From assembly GCA_918026815.1 (NCBI GenBank), contig CAKJVC010000066.1, positions 434,001-498,000 on the forward strand: DNA of 64,000 nucleotides, written 5' to 3'. Numbering within the stretch: the stretch's first letter is position 1; each line of letters opens with the position of its first letter. The translations under genes and the position numbers were made by a program. The DNA is from Chalara sp. BL73. Taxonomy: Eukaryota > Ascomycota > Leotiomycetes > Helotiales. The notes under the pieces were generated by a model. It had not been told where the DNA came from. It worked only from the letters and a program-made list of their open reading frames with translations, and did not search any database. Of the stretch, positions 12,959 through 25,943 are shown piece by piece.

Positions 12959-13782
12959 TGTGAAGGGTCGCAACAAGATGAAAGAAACTCTAAAGGGGAA
13001 AGAAGTATTATTAAGGTAGATAGATGATGATGTTGTACAAGAAAGAAGGGATGGGATGGATGGGTGTGGTGTTTGAGGTGGTTGTGGTGGTATAGGGATA
13101 AGAAGGAGATGACGGACAGAAAAAAATTTAAGAAGCATTTCGGTTCCAGCAGCTTCGCTTCGGCACGGAAGCCAGGGTTAATGCCTTATCGCCTTAGGCT
13201 CCAACGTTCGTTTTAAACCCGGAGATATAAGGTATCCAGGTGCCAAGAGATCCCGTGATTCAGTGATCCCGTGATTCAACGATCCAGGGTGGATTCAGGC
13301 ATCCCTGTCACAGCACAGGCTGAGCTGCTGGTGGGGGGCGGGCAAAAAGGGCAAAAGGGCCAAAGGCCAAAGACATCACACATTCCGTCACTCCCAGACA
13401 ACCTCATGCTTATTAGGCGGCTTCCCACCACAATTCGAACCTTGATATATACATCTTATAAGGCAATTTGTTACACAACCTATTCCTTCTGTATAAGATC
13501 CGCTAAAGCTATCCGTAGCTTGTTGAGAGGAGTCAAGCACGAGCCCATTCCACTGTATATGTCCAAAGAGCTCAGTCGCTTTTGTCCGAAAACCAAATAG
13601 CAATACCACTTCAACCGTTCCTTCTTCTTCTTTATGGTCGCCTCTCTCTGCAACATCGCTCTTAATAACAACTATTCCCAAAGACGGTCAGGGCGTAAAC
13701 CAAGATTGACAACCTCTGTGATCGTAGAGTCAGGCCAATCTCTACGCATGGTGACTGGATCCAGCTTAGCCGCCCCCTTCAA
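12959..13782. other. divergent promoter region (Hsp70 / DUF2415 gene)
   Basis: About 820 bp between divergent starts. It contains a run of TTC units near 13139-13161 and a tandem direct repeat of the 14-mer GATCCCGTGATTCA at about 13249-13278. No coding sequence was supported. Confidence 0.5.
13138..13162 (-). promoter_or_regulatory. possible heat-shock element array upstream of mitochondrial Hsp70
   Basis: TTC triplets begin at 13139, 13144, 13154 and 13159, in 5-bp register, about 180-200 bp upstream of the Hsp70 start codon. Heat-shock factor binds nGAAn/nTTCn units spaced by 5 bp. These units are all in one orientation, whereas the classic element alternates, so binding is plausible but unproven. 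Confidence 0.3.
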
Positions 13783-16150
13783 ATGGCTGTGACAGCAGAA
13801 AGCTTGTGAGTTTGTTTTTGTGCAATCCAGCTAACAAGTACTAATACATCCACTTTCATCAGCCACCAGGCCACAGACTCACTCATTCTCCCGGATCAAC
13901 GTCTATACTACCAAACTTCTATTTTCTCCAGGTACCAAGCCCGTTGGCTGATATCAAGTCAATCAACCTAACAAGTAGTCAGTCATTGGCAGTTGCGATC
14001 ACTGATCGCCAGTCCAGAACAAGATGTGATATATTATCCAGGCGACTCCAACATCTACGCCCTCTATACGAAGACCAAGGAACGCCAGCTTATAACATCA
14101 CTTCCATTCGTTCCACGCTGTCTCACAGTCGCAGGAGGATGGATGTGCTGCGGAGGCCATAATGGCAACTTTGCGGTCGTTTCTTTGAATGATGGCAGAC
14201 GGGGTGCGGAAACTATCCCTAGTTTAGGATCTGATCCTGATGCGAGACTACCCTTGGAACTAGATCCATCCCGAAGAACATTATCAAGAACTATATCACC
14301 TCCTTCTCGCAGATCTCGAAGTCCTAGATATCCAATATCAGCAAATGTGAAGAAGATCGGAGTTGAGACTAAGAAGAATGACGATGCCATCAATAACTGT
14401 ACGACTTTATGGTTTCCCAAGGATCCACCGTCCGAGAGAACATATAAATCACCAGTTGCGGTCATTGCGAATAATGACTGCTCTGTTTATATCTTGGATC
14501 TGGAGGACTCAGAGATATTGGAGAGATTTGTCTACCCTTCCTGCGTCAATCGGGCTGAGATATCGCCAGATGGTGAACTTCTCGTAGCTGTTACGGATGA
14601 TCCTTTCCTATACGTATATCAAAGGAGAAGAAGACAAGAGCTCACCCCTGGGCTATTCAGTGCGGTGGAACATTATGAATGGTATCCTGCCTGCCGTATC
14701 CAGCTCACAGGGCAGAAATTAAGTGAATTGTCGAATATGAAGGGTTCTTTCGCGTTGTCATTCTCTAGCTCAGGAAAATATCTCGCTGTGGCAACTCAAC
14801 GAGGCGTCATCTCTATATTCGATACACGATCTCTTGTGGACGAGCGTACTGAGCCTTTGTCGATATTTTCTTCTTCGAGACCTGACTCGACTCTTGGAGC
14901 AGTGCGAGCAATGGAATTCTCTCCTGGGTCGGTTGATCTCCTTGCATGGACGGAATCCAATGGCAAAGTTGAGGTAGCTGAGTGAGTAGTAATTTCTCGA
15001 TTCCATATCATGAACCTCATGTAAAGTGCAAAGTTTCACATATGAGCATCGTTACAAACATAATCTGCGCCTTACATACATCTATTTTGCTTAAAAGGCT
15101 AATATATGTTTGCATAGTATTCGAACACTCTTCACTTCACGGCAACTTCTTAATGTTGACAGCCGCCGAGATGAGTTCGAAAAAATCTATATATCTGACA
15201 GACCAGAATCGGTTAGCTCCCACCGGCGCAACTTGCGCTCCAGCTCTCCTTCCTTGACACAAGACTACTTGGGACTAGACTTTGATGCAAGACAGTTGAG
15301 GCAGATGGCGCGTGATATGCTAGATAGACATCAAGCACCAATTACACCCGAAGAACTGGAGATTCTACAAGCACATCGGGTTGCCCGTCGTCAACGAGAT
15401 GCTAACGCTGCTCTTGCAGACGCTGAAAGTCTTCTCTGGGGTCAAGGCAATCCTAGTAGCAGTCTCCTAGAGCCAGTCAGTATTGGACCTACAAGTACAA
15501 GCTCCAGTCGCAATCCCATTCCACCACTGCGAACTTTCCGAGTTTCGTCGAACTCAGAACGAAATCCGTCCTTTAGATCGATTATACATGATAGAGAGCG
15601 ACGAGAAGTGGAACACCAGCCTCGAAGACGGCCTTCTATCATATTAGCTACTGCAGAGCGCACTATGGAGCACGAGAATATTGCCGCTGGCTCCGGTAGA
15701 CATGGAAATGATACCTCGACAAGCTTAGAACAGTTGACAATCACAACGCCGTGTCTTCCCGAGCCCAGCTCAAATCCTTGGGAAGGCATTGATACATTGT
15801 GTATACCGCAGCAGGAATCCTCGGGTCTGCGAGTTACACGCGATGTTGATGCCAGGGCAGCGTCAAGACAGCCATGGCGACCACTTGGGAATTTCGTCTC
15901 GGTAGTTCGTGAAGGAAGCGATGGAGCTTGGAGGTCTATGTACCGTCCCAGAGTCGATGATGAAGAAGAGCGGTCACCGCATACCATGGGTATATGCTGG
16001 AGTCCAGATGGAAAAATACTGTAAGTTATCACCTCCATTATTCGATATTATGCTAATTCTCTCAGATACGTGGGTGCCGAGGACGGTATCTATGAATATC
16101 ATGTAAATATGAATGGAAGGAAGATGGCTCCAAGCATTATGTTACGTTAG
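13783..16150 (+). CDS. DUF2415 / WD40-like repeat protein
   Basis: Five exons: 13783..13805, 13863..13931, 13983..14981, 15118..16020 and 16066..16150, which sum to 693 codons (692 aa). The first intron has a TACTAATAC branch site. The N-terminal half has beta-propeller-like stretches such as CSVYILDLEDSEILERFVYP, AEISPDGELLVAVTDDPFLY and SFSSSGKYLAVATQRGVISI, separated by an Arg/Ser-rich insert. The segment GAVRAMEFSPGSVDLLAWTE plus VEVADIRTLF across intron 3 fits the fungal DUF2415 motif found in WD40 proteins. The C-terminal half is mostly disordered but closes with TMGICWSPDGKILYVGAEDG, another WD-like blade. Likely a scaffold; the specific pathway is unknown. Confidence 0.8.
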
Positions 16151-18390
16151 GTGTATTCTACAAGGCGCACGGAGTTGCATGTTGAAGGCACTCATTATGT
16201 ATGATATTGGTTTCGGCATGGATGTAAAAATGAGCTGGATTACTAATGGCGCATACGGAAGGCTCAAGAAACATACGCATGGAAGGTCATGTCTTTGAAT
16301 AGTGAATTGGCATCCGATATGGAAGCTCAATTATGTTGATACTCTGCTTCGTTGGCCGGTGATGCTGCGAGTTCTTATATTGTAGTTTCTGGTTATGGTG
16401 GCAACTTGGTTAGGTCTTCGTTGAGAACTACCATTGACCCTTACCTCAGACCCTTTATTTCAGTTTCCATGGTAACGCTTCTTATAATCGATACTGAGAA
16501 GGAAGATGATTAGATTCTTACATGTATTCAAGTAGGCATGGGGCTATAAAACCTGCGTGGGAATAGATACCCATGATATTCTTTGGGTCCAAAAGTTCTT
16601 CCATGTGCAAGAACTCCCCGTTACTGCCATTCGCTCACCTATATTTTTTCTGCGAAATGAAGGAGAGCATTGAAAATACCACATAAAAAGGCTGGGTTTT
16701 TGCTATTTACTTCCAAGGTGCGGCTGGATTTCGCGATAGTTTTACAGAAGTTATTTGTGAATGATTAGAAACCCTCGAAATATCCGTTGCGTAACACTTG
16801 AACTATGCTTGGGACATGTAGTATTTGAGGTAAACAAGAAAATACGCGCTGCTTGAATTGTTTAAAACTAAGTCTTTCTAGGTATAAGACAAAAGGTTAA
16901 GCAGAGCTGTTAGAGACAAGGCAGAATTAAGTAGAAAGGATGTTTTCGTATGATATTTATAAAGTTATTGTCAAGGACCTAAACATTAATAGTAAACTTA
17001 CAGTTCACAACAACTGAGACCTTGTGGTTCAAGTAAGAAATATTAATACAATTAATTATATAGGCTCGTGTCATGAATACATAATAACCTTTAGAGTTCT
17101 TATTGATTAGAGATTCGAATACCATGCTAGGTGGCACGTACTAATGTTGCATCTTGCCGCTTTATATGGCTTCTTCATCAAAGATTCGTGAAAGAACAAA
17201 ACCCAAGTATCAAGCTTACACAGAGAAGAGAATAGCAATCCTGTTCTCATTGTTTCTTTTGGGGTCCTCTCTACTTTCTCGAATGAGGATGGACTCAGCA
17301 GTCATCACTGACTGTTTGCTCGTGCAAGAGCTACAGGAAATAAAAAAATGGATGCTAAAACCAATAACTTTTCGCTAACAGATGCAGACACGGCGGTTGA
17401 CTTCACGGGAGTGACAAGATCCATGTCGTCTTACCTAACAGCCGAATGTATATCAAGCTTCCCAAGGGTTGAATATCATAATAACAAGGCTCGCCTGAAG
17501 TAAGAGATTGGTTGCAAAAGTTTGGAACGAACTAGCATGTTGACGCCAAAATATTATCTCGTTAGAGCAGCAGCAAAGGATTGCTTAACAACAAGTGGAG
17601 TCAAGAGGTGTACGTAGGGATTGAAGTATCACAGCACCCTTATATCTTACATGCATTCGTTTTGACATGCTTTGATTAGATGTTTACACGCAGGAAAACC
17701 TATGTGCCCACAGAGCATGACCATAAAATCTTCATGCCTCCACTGTCCCAACCATATGGTTACATGCAACAAGTTAAGAAACGAACATTGTAGAAAGGGC
17801 ATTTCTTATATAAAAATAGAGCGCTCTGATTGCTGATACTTCTCCCCTTTCATAGAGCTGAAATGAATCTTTAACTTGACGCCCGAAGTGATTTCTACAG
17901 ACAGTTCACTAACCAGTATGAGGCCGCTCTTGTCTGTGATACGTGATTGTTAACCAGTGTATAATATAATTACCTACTTCAAGGGGTTTGTCCATACTAT
18001 AAATAATGCCGACTTCCTTGTCGAGAGCAAGCTGGACAAGAAGCCTATTTTCACCATTGGATAAGGAGTTCAACGTAGGGGGTTCAAAAACCATGCTTTC
18101 AAGAATCCACATTATAGGTTCAGGTGATCTTTTGAACTAAAGCAAGCCAGAATAGTTATAGAAGGAGTTGTTCCGCAACAATGAATCATACATTTGCAGC
18201 AATAACGCTGGAGTCTATAGAATATTGCAGACCCAAGAAGCCAAGACCATCTCATGTATGTATCATTGCAGCACTTGCTTGAATTGGGGGAGAATGTATC
18301 CCCGTTCGCTCACACATGACATAGAGCGCGGGACATGCGGAAACACTTGGTGACATTATACTATGCACATATCATCCCCACTTACCGAAT
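16151..18390. other. gene-poor intergenic region
   Basis: 2.2 kb downstream of two convergent genes. It is somewhat AT-rich with many short ORFs. The longest of interest is 17909-18112 (-), 67 codons, without a family match that I can name. No RNA gene or mobile element signature was seen. Confidence 0.45.
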
Positions 18391-19665
18391 CTATCGCCCA
18401 GACTTTTCATACTCAATCTCCTGTCTCAAGTCTGCCAAAACCTGTTCCCTTGACCTCAAATGCGCCTCAAGCCCATCTACCTGTTCCTTAACCGTCGCAA
18501 TCTCATCTGCAACACCTTTCAAGCTCGCTCCAACCTTGCTCTTCCCTTCCCCACTCTCTAGATCTCTCAGCTCTCTCCTCTTATAGTCCAAAAGTTGCTC
18601 CAATTCCCTCTTCACCAGCGCAGGTTTCGTGTCTCGTCTACCACCATGCCGCTTTGCAGCCGCAGCTTCGACCTTTTCGACCTTCGCCTCCAGCTCCGCA
18701 AGTTGTTTCTTGAGCCGCACTTCCTCCCAGTCTTCCGTGGTCTTGGTGCTTGAGAAGTCCGTGCCAGAAGAATTGTATGTGCTCTTTCCTATCCGTCCCA
18801 GGTATGCCTCTCCAAATTTTGCTTTCCGACCAGTGCTTGTTTCTTCGTTGCCACTCGTTCCCCACCTTTGTGCCGGCGACGATGTGCGCTGGTTGTCAAC
18901 TTGATAGTCAATTTGGTTTCGCTCGAAGCTTGATCGCAAAGACGGAGGCACTGTACGGGGGATGCGATATCCTTCGTGTCGATTGTTAAGGATGTGCAAG
19001 AAGGCTAGACAAGCATCTTTAGAAATTGGCGCAGATGATGCTGGGTCGTGCGGGTTGGCTGTTGGATTGACCAATTTCCATGCATTTCGAATATCTGTAT
19101 CTGGCACATCTAGCGAGGAGTAAAGTGTATCTAATGATTCAACTTTCCACAATGTTAGCTCGAATGCCTAGAACGGATCTGCAGGCCTACAAGTGATGTC
19201 TCCCCTCCGATCCCGATTCGCATTATATATCTCCTCATACTTTGCCTTGTCCGAAGGGCTCATATACCAATCAAAGCCATCCTTCAAGCCCGGCGTATCA
19301 TCCTCATCCTCCACCCGTTCGAAATGCACCTGTCTTCCCGTAAGAGCACGATTCGCCTGCACCAAATGCGCCTTCGACTCAGGCACTAACCAGTCTGGTA
19401 AGCTCGCCGGCACATCCGCATATTCTCCATTGACCAAGTCGAATATCAATCGCATGGCTACGCAGAACTCCTCAAAGTCGAGATTGCCGTCGTTGTCGAC
19501 ATCCGCGAGATCCCATATCCGCTCAAGCTGGTCATCCCGCAGTTGACTGTTCTTCAACACTGGCGCAGCTTGCGAGCCTGTGAGGTGCGTGCCGCCATTT
19601 GAGAGAGATGCGAAAATCTCCCAGTATTTCTCGATCTCGCTCTGTTCTATGCGCTTATTGGACAT
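18391..19665 (-). CDS. END3: End3, actin cytoskeleton / endocytosis EH-domain protein
   Basis: Two exons, 19665..19191 and 19142..18391, give 408 aa, typical for End3. The intron starts GTAGGC and has a GCTAAC branch site. Residues 10-95 form an EH domain with a complete EF-hand loop [12 protein letters not shown] (55-66). A second EH-like region follows around [19 protein letters not shown]. The C-terminal 130 residues are charged coiled coil ([20 protein letters not shown], then [20 protein letters not shown]). In yeast End3 joins Pan1 and Sla1 at the endocytic coat and is needed for actin patch organisation and internalisation. The chosen ATG begins MSNKRIEQ, directly before the EH fold; upstream in-frame codons are not conserved-looking. 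Confidence 0.95.
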
Positions 19666-20156
19666 CTTCGGCGATTGTGGAACGCTCGGGAGGTAGTAAA
19701 AGGTCAAATGCTTTCGTGGTGGTAGAGGAATTATAAGTGCGTCAATCTGGAGTTCAATTTTCTGTTGAGTAATGAGGAGTAATTGCGACAAAAGCGCCTC
19801 GCTCAGGGCTACGAGTATCTGCAGTTAAGAATAAGAGGACGTTAACCAGTAGAAGCTATGATCATTTGGTGGGCCGTGCGATGACTTTGCCAAGCACATA
19901 CTTTCTAGTGTCGCTTAGAAAATAGGGGCGACAAACTTCATCTACATTTTCCAAGATTACATTTAGGGGACCATAATTCATTGTTTTCTTTAGGTATAAT
20001 TACCATACATAATCTCAAGTTTAGTGGCCTGGAAAGAGAATATCCGTTTCCTGCTTTCCAACAAGCCGAGATTAAACTCATCATTGATCCTATGAGCTTG
20101 TCAGGAGTTGTAGACACCACAGGGATATGGTGAAGCGCCCATGTAGATCCTATCCT
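19666..20156. other. intergenic
   Basis: About 490 bp between the End3 start and the 3' end of the AT-hook gene; presumably the End3 promoter. No other feature was seen. Confidence 0.5.
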
Positions 20157-23100
20157 TCAGAAGCTATGCTTGAACCCTAAATCGTCTTCCTTTGTCTGAA
20201 GAGAGTTTTCTGGGAAACTATAGCGCTGTGCCATAGGCGGCTCAGCCTGATTAATTTCTTGATGGGAGGGGTTTTCTTCTGGGAGCTGTGATAACTCGGC
20301 GGCAGATATAACAACCGTAGATGAAGGGTCCTGTGTCATAAACGCGCGATCCCAGGCATGTACTGGCTCCAACGAATCAGTCCACCGTAGTGATTCAGCA
20401 ACAAATGAACCTGTCGGATAGGCAGGAAATATGCTCTCTTTCGAGCTGCCTTGACTGTTTCCGTCCATGTGCAACGCTCCTCTTTCCCATGGCTTAGGTA
20501 ACAAGTTCGGAGGAAAGGAGTTCATTACGCCGGTAGCTTGCGTTGCCATCCAAGTGGAAGAGTCCTTAGCCTGGATGCAAATCTGATTTTGACTGCCCGC
20601 TTGATGTTGACGTCTCATATAGTTCTGGCGATGCACCTGGTCCTGTTCATGCATTTGCTGGGGATCAAGTTGATTTTGACTATCAACCAAGCCAATAAAT
20701 TGAGGATTTTTGCTGTTTGGGCTGGGCAGAACTTGGATTTTTCTGACTCCCTCGTCAATCATGTATGGTGCAGGAGATAAAACAGGCAATTTTGTTGTAT
20801 AATAGATTGGGTCTTGACTTTGGAAGTTGTTTGTTGCAATACCACATATATTTCTAGATGAGCTTTGCGTGACACCAGAAAACGAGGTATGTGGCCGTTT
20901 TTTCACGTGTAAACCAACGCTATCATGATTTTCATCTGTTTCTGATAGACGGCGCTTCAATTTTGATGGGGACCAATTAACAAGGGGATGTATTGTAAAG
21001 GCATCTCTGGGCTTATTTGGATAATAAACTTGCCGGGAATCAGGTTGTTTGGCCGGTGGGAAATGTCGCGGAACCACACAAGTCTTCGGATGATGCTCTG
21101 GCAGCTGCTTATACGCTCTTCGATCTGAAGAATGATGAAGATCAGTAAGAGGGCTGTCTGGGTGGTTATCTCCCGGGTCAGTGAAATTATATCCAAATAC
21201 TTGAGCTCTTTCTACTCTTGCGGGGGTAGACATTGGGGACTTCCTAGGCCTTTCGGTCGTACTGCGTATTTCTGCCATGGTATTGCTGAGAGTTGTGAGC
21301 GCGTCCTGAACCTCTGGCTTGAACACATCCGATGGAACCATATTCTGAGGCAGGTTCGGCAGAGCTGGGTTGCCGGGTGTAGTTGGACCATGGACTTGGC
21401 TATGCACCGAACTTTGAATGTTGTAGGATCTGGACGACATCAATGCAATCATTGAAGTTGGAAGAGAAGCAGTTGGTGAACTATGGACGTGCTGAGGCTC
21501 TTTGGGCCGCTGCATCATTCTCGGTACTTGATTTCTTAGATCTTGAAGTGCCTTAGACTTAACTTGTTGCTGCAGTGATATGGGTTTGGTTCCTGAGTTT
21601 GTACCAGGGTCTGGAGACTGCGAAGCCGAAAGCCCTGGAGAAAATGCTGAACGGGCCTGAAACGAATGAAGGGCTGGGCTCAAACTGACAGCCACAGTCT
21701 GTGTGTGGCTTGTTCCTCGAGGCGCCTGCTGTGCTTGAATAGACTGCAGTACCTGTTGTGCTTGTGAGCTTAAGGGGTGTTGCACCTGGTCACCGAATGA
21801 TTGAGGTGCAGCGTAGGTTGCAACATCATCCTCAGAAGTTTTGCCAGAAAGGCCTCCACTACTCTTTTGTTGTATCGCGCTTTTTGTCGATCCCACAGGT
21901 CTGCCTCGCTTCCTTTTTCCTACTTCTTGAGTTACATCCTCTGGTACTTCCGATGACGGCTTACTCGACCCTAATTTTATAATACTGTTCTTAGCACGCA
22001 TTCGGCCTAGATTTTCCAATGCTTCTGTCTCAGATACCACACTGCTAATTCAAATGTTAGCATATTTCCAATCGAATGGATGTTTCAAACACCAAACTCA
22101 GAGAGACAGGAATGTAGATACTGTGAAACCCAGAAAATTCCTGCTTAGGATAACCTACTTTGCAACGGTACCAGGGCCGGCTGGTGTCTCTTGAGACCGG
22201 CGCGTAACTTCTCCGATTTGGACCTTCGTGGTTTTAAGCTTGATCTTTGAAGACTGCTTTTGAGCCGAGGTACCTGACAAAGCCGATGAGCCAAGCATAA
22301 CGGGGCCAACAGAAGTTGAAGTGTCAGTGGATGTAGCAGTCGCAGTCGGTACGTGGGAGGAATGGCGTCTTGAATCAGTGCTGGTCTTGCGAGCTTTGAC
22401 AGGAATAGATGGTGGAAGCATAGTCGAGGGCGAGGCATTTCCCGACGAATTTTGTACTATCACGGGGCCTATTGCATCGGATTCTTGTCTTCTAGGACTC
22501 AGTAAGCTGACCGTAGGTGAACGATCGGGCACAGCAAAATCTGATTCGACCATTTCCGCAAAACCAGGCTGTTCTATATCATCATCCTAGAATCACTTCG
22601 TCAGCCTACTCCGGCTCGACGCATAGCAGAGTATTCCGCATTCTAATCGCGCTATACTGTGAGTTTGACTTACCTCTTGATTCTCAACCTGTGGTTCTTC
22701 ATTCAAAGCTTGCAAGCGTCCAGTCTTCTCCAATTGCGCCAAGTACTCGATATCATCGAACCAGTAGTTGGGGAAATCGAGCATATCAAGTGATGTTGAT
22801 TCATCTGCATAGTCATTGAGATTCTCAAGAACGGCGTCGATCATTTTTTTTCTTGGAAAATGCTGCACCTCTTCGTCAAGGTCGCGTGGATGTAAATGAT
22901 CGTACTCCTCCTTGTACCGAATATCTCTGACGAATCTCTTGGCGACATTTACCTCTGCTTGTGATATGTAGATTGCTGTTCCCGGTTCTGATTCATGATC
23001 CTTGCCAACGAACCGAATTTCATCTTCGCCCGCGCCTTGGGAGCGCAGCTTGAGCTGTCGTTTAAGTATCGCCTTGCTAGTCATATCCAATTCCTCTGCG

Positions 23101-23747
23101 ATGCGCTTCTCTGACAGTACGAGATTGAAGAAGTCTCGAACATCTTCATCGTGAAGACCCAGCCATCCGCATGTGTCTTCAAACTTAAGATGGTTCATGA
23201 GTTGTCGTACTATATGATGTACATAGTTAGGAAAGCTATGATTAGATTATAAGAGAAACCGTCCAAAAATTTAAAAAGACCGAGGGCTAAAAGCGAAAAA
23301 TTTGCGTACAAAGGAAGCCAAGAGGTACTTACTAATGACAAGTTTCATTCCGTCGCTGATATCGTCTGCCCATTCCAAGGCCTTGCCCCAATTCTGTAGA
23401 TATGGCGTGGATTGTGGCTCGCGAGCTATGTCTTCCAACACCCATGTGCGCACAGCAGGAAATTCTCCTGGAGGGCCAAGTGCTTCAATCTCAGTCTCAA
23501 CTTTGATCATCTTAATATTAGTCTGCGCCATGGGATCGAACTGAGGCTCCGGCGAAGATGGAGGATCACGCTCAGGGTCAACGTAAAACTTATCTAAAGG
23601 AAGTGATGGGAAGGCTGCGGGCCGCGCATCGGGATTGAAAGGGACGTCCGGCAGTACGAATTTTGGATTGGGAGGTAGAGGTAGATCAGCCTCGTCGTCT
23701 TCACGATACCTCAGAGGCGCTTGTATCCTCCTTCGAAGCTCTACCAT
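20157..23747 (-). CDS. large AT-hook protein, unknown function
   Basis: Four exons: 23747..23333, 23209..22674, 22586..22159 and 22041..20157, which sum to 1088 codons (1087 aa). Donors are GTAAGT, GTAAGT and GTAGGT. The N-terminal 315 residues look folded: MVELRRRIQAPLRYRED, then an acidic/Trp-containing stretch, then a helical region (FEDTCGWLGLHDEDVRDFFN, KRIAEELDMTSKAILKRQLK) reminiscent of a helix-turn-helix. After that it is largely disordered. An AT-hook, KRKRGRPVGS, sits near residue 500, and long Gln/Ser/Pro-rich stretches follow. A nuclear DNA-binding or chromatin role is inferred from the AT-hook only. The frame is open upstream to 24299, so a longer N-terminus cannot be excluded; I chose 23747 because the upstream reading looks non-conserved. 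Confidence 0.65.
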
Positions 23748-24674
23748 GCCGATCTTGTGGAGAGTGCCCCTGGAAAGAAATTTGTGAGATGCTAAATTAG
23801 ATGTAGTGCTCCTCCGACAGCTATATTGAAGTGCAGAGCACGGCAGTGGCTTCAGGAGAGTGCTCCTGTGCTGGCATTTGTGGTGTAGTATTGAAGATGC
23901 TGGCTGCTGGTCTTGAAAGTGAATAATCAGCCAAGTGCCAAAAGACGAGGCGAAGGGGGAGAAGCTATACCTTTCGGCTTGTGAAGTAGCACGCTCGCCA
24001 TAGTTTAGGCTATCGATAGGATATAGCGGCCTAGAGCTTTCTATTTCAATAAATCTAGTTTGGTGTCTTTGAGGTTCCATAAAGCTGATACTTCTCCTAG
24101 CTTCCTGAAGCGATACTGCAGTCGCATTATCTAAACGAGTCGTGAAGATACTTCTCTCATAGGAGAATATCGCGGCATGAATATGACTCCCCTTTAACAT
24201 TCGAAAGGCATAGCCAAGAGCACTAAAAGGAAACAGCGATTTAATAATACAGAGGAAGCTGCGAAGCAAATTAGTGATGGCTCTCAACACGAAGCACAAG
24301 GGTTATTCTGTGTTTTCAAAACGCTGTAAGTATACTGCTGTAGGATAATTCATACCAAGTGAGATCAGTCATGATGTATAACAAGCTGCATGGCTGACTA
24401 AAAAAAACATCAAGCAACGAACCTTTATGGTAATAAAGTCTAAGAGATCAGTGAAATAAAAGGTTCCAAAGCGCTTTGCACCACTCTTTAAGTTGATTCT
24501 ACTCCATTGAAAAGTCCTCCCTGGGTATCTTGATCGCTAATAAATGCTCTGAGCAAATCTCATAACGCCAGCCTGCGAAGATGACAGGATTCCGTTTAGT
24601 AAACGCCGCATACCCCGCCCATATGCCGATATGCCATAATCAATACACATAAATTTTTCTTAGATGCAGCTCAT
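23748..24674. other. intergenic / possible 5' extension of AT-hook gene
   Basis: The minus frame of the AT-hook gene stays open to 24299 without a stop, but its composition is not protein-like. The remainder is the presumed promoter of that gene and the 3' UTR of the phosphatase-like gene. Confidence 0.4.
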
Positions 24675-25943
24675 TTAAGAACCTGAAACGAACGGAGCAA
24701 ATGTAGAACGGCCTCTGAATCTTGCTTCGTCGTCTGCATCCCCCATATCCATGTCCATACTGTCTTCCTCAACCTCATCCCTACCTCTCTTCGCGTGAGC
24801 AGAGACACCTCTTACTGCAGAACTTCCATTTGCTGAAATGCTCCCCCTAGAGATTGAAGTTAGTATGCTCTAGGGTCAAAAATATCCCTGAATGGAATAT
24901 TGAGTAAACAGGGAGTCATGATGAAGAAACATACGGGTTTGGCATAGGAACACTCATAACGCTTCTCTTAGCCTCCAGTAATTGCTCGTAGCTTAACAAT
25001 AGATTCTTCAGAGCATCATCGAAGGCAACCTACGAGTTTAACATGGTCAATACCGGCAGATATCCTATGCTCACCAAGGAGAACTTACACAAAAACGGTG
25101 TTGCTGAATATACTGTATAGCTGTAACCATGGGGATTTGATAGAGTGTCATGAGGTATGCGGCTACAACAGCTGGGGAGCGCTCGTTACCAGACTCGCAG
25201 AAGACTAGAACCTTTCCCCAAGTATTTGGCTTGCCTAGCTCGTGATTCTGAATCTTCTGAAGTCCACCCTGCTTTCGAAACTCTTCAACCAAGTGCTGAT
25301 TGATCTTCTGAACGGCGTCTGGGAATTTGCGTATAAGATCTTGGTGGTCGGAAATATTGACAAACTCGGACTTGATTTCAAGCTCAACCTCAGCCTTCTT
25401 GCCACTGTATAGACCTTGCGAAGCAGAAACGGCGTCGCGTACAACTAGCAACATTGTGATGCCTTCTCTCTTCAAGAACTCCAAATCTCGCGCGATGGAC
25501 GCGGGTCCGAGGTAGAGAAATGCGAGAACAGGCTGTGCGGTACGACGCCAGGTGTATTTCCATGTAGATGTCTCGACCGAGTAGTTACCCTGTGTGATAT
25601 GCTTTAAAATCTCGTGGTTTTCTTCTGCGACATCTCCAATATAAGCAGGCAAAGTCTGAACCTGGTCATCGAGTATTGGTGGGATGTTGATATGAGGGGG
25701 TGAAGGTGGCTGTTAGACAAATCAGCAAAAGAAGACGGCGAATACGTTTCAACTACATACTCGCCATTGATAATCGGTCGCTCGAGTTGCGCCAGACAAG
25801 GGAGCCACGGTAGCCGTAATCTCCCTCATTGTGCGCGTTGTCGTTGGGATTGTTATATTTGTGGCTATAGTTGTTGTTGGACTTCGAGATAATTGTGGAG
25901 ATGCATCGGGAGCAAGAACATCATCCGCTGCCAGCCGATACAT
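24675..25943 (-). CDS. dual-specificity phosphatase-like protein (C-x5-R active site)
   Basis: Four exons: 25943..25761, 25709..25089, 25029..24935 and 24846..24675, giving 356 aa. The first 60 residues are Thr/Ser-rich and probably disordered. The catalytic fold spans about residues 115-270: beta strands VLAFLYLGPA and ITMLLVVRDA, a conserved NISDHQDLIRKFPDAVQKIN helix entry, then the phosphate-binding loop VLVFCESGNERSPAVVAAYL with Cys232 and Arg238. This matches the DSP/STYX-like fungal family. The residue before Cys is Phe instead of the usual His, while Cys and Arg are kept, so activity is likely but may differ. The C-terminus has an acidic DEVEEDSMDMDMGDADDE stretch. Substrate unknown. 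Confidence 0.8.

Noticed and set aside
17909..18112. 67-residue minus-strand ORF
   Set aside because: Short and isolated, with no domain; could be an exon of something lost but is not supportable.
23748..24299. N-terminal extension of the AT-hook protein
   Set aside because: The frame is open but the composition is unlike the downstream protein; the MVELRRRIQ start fits better.
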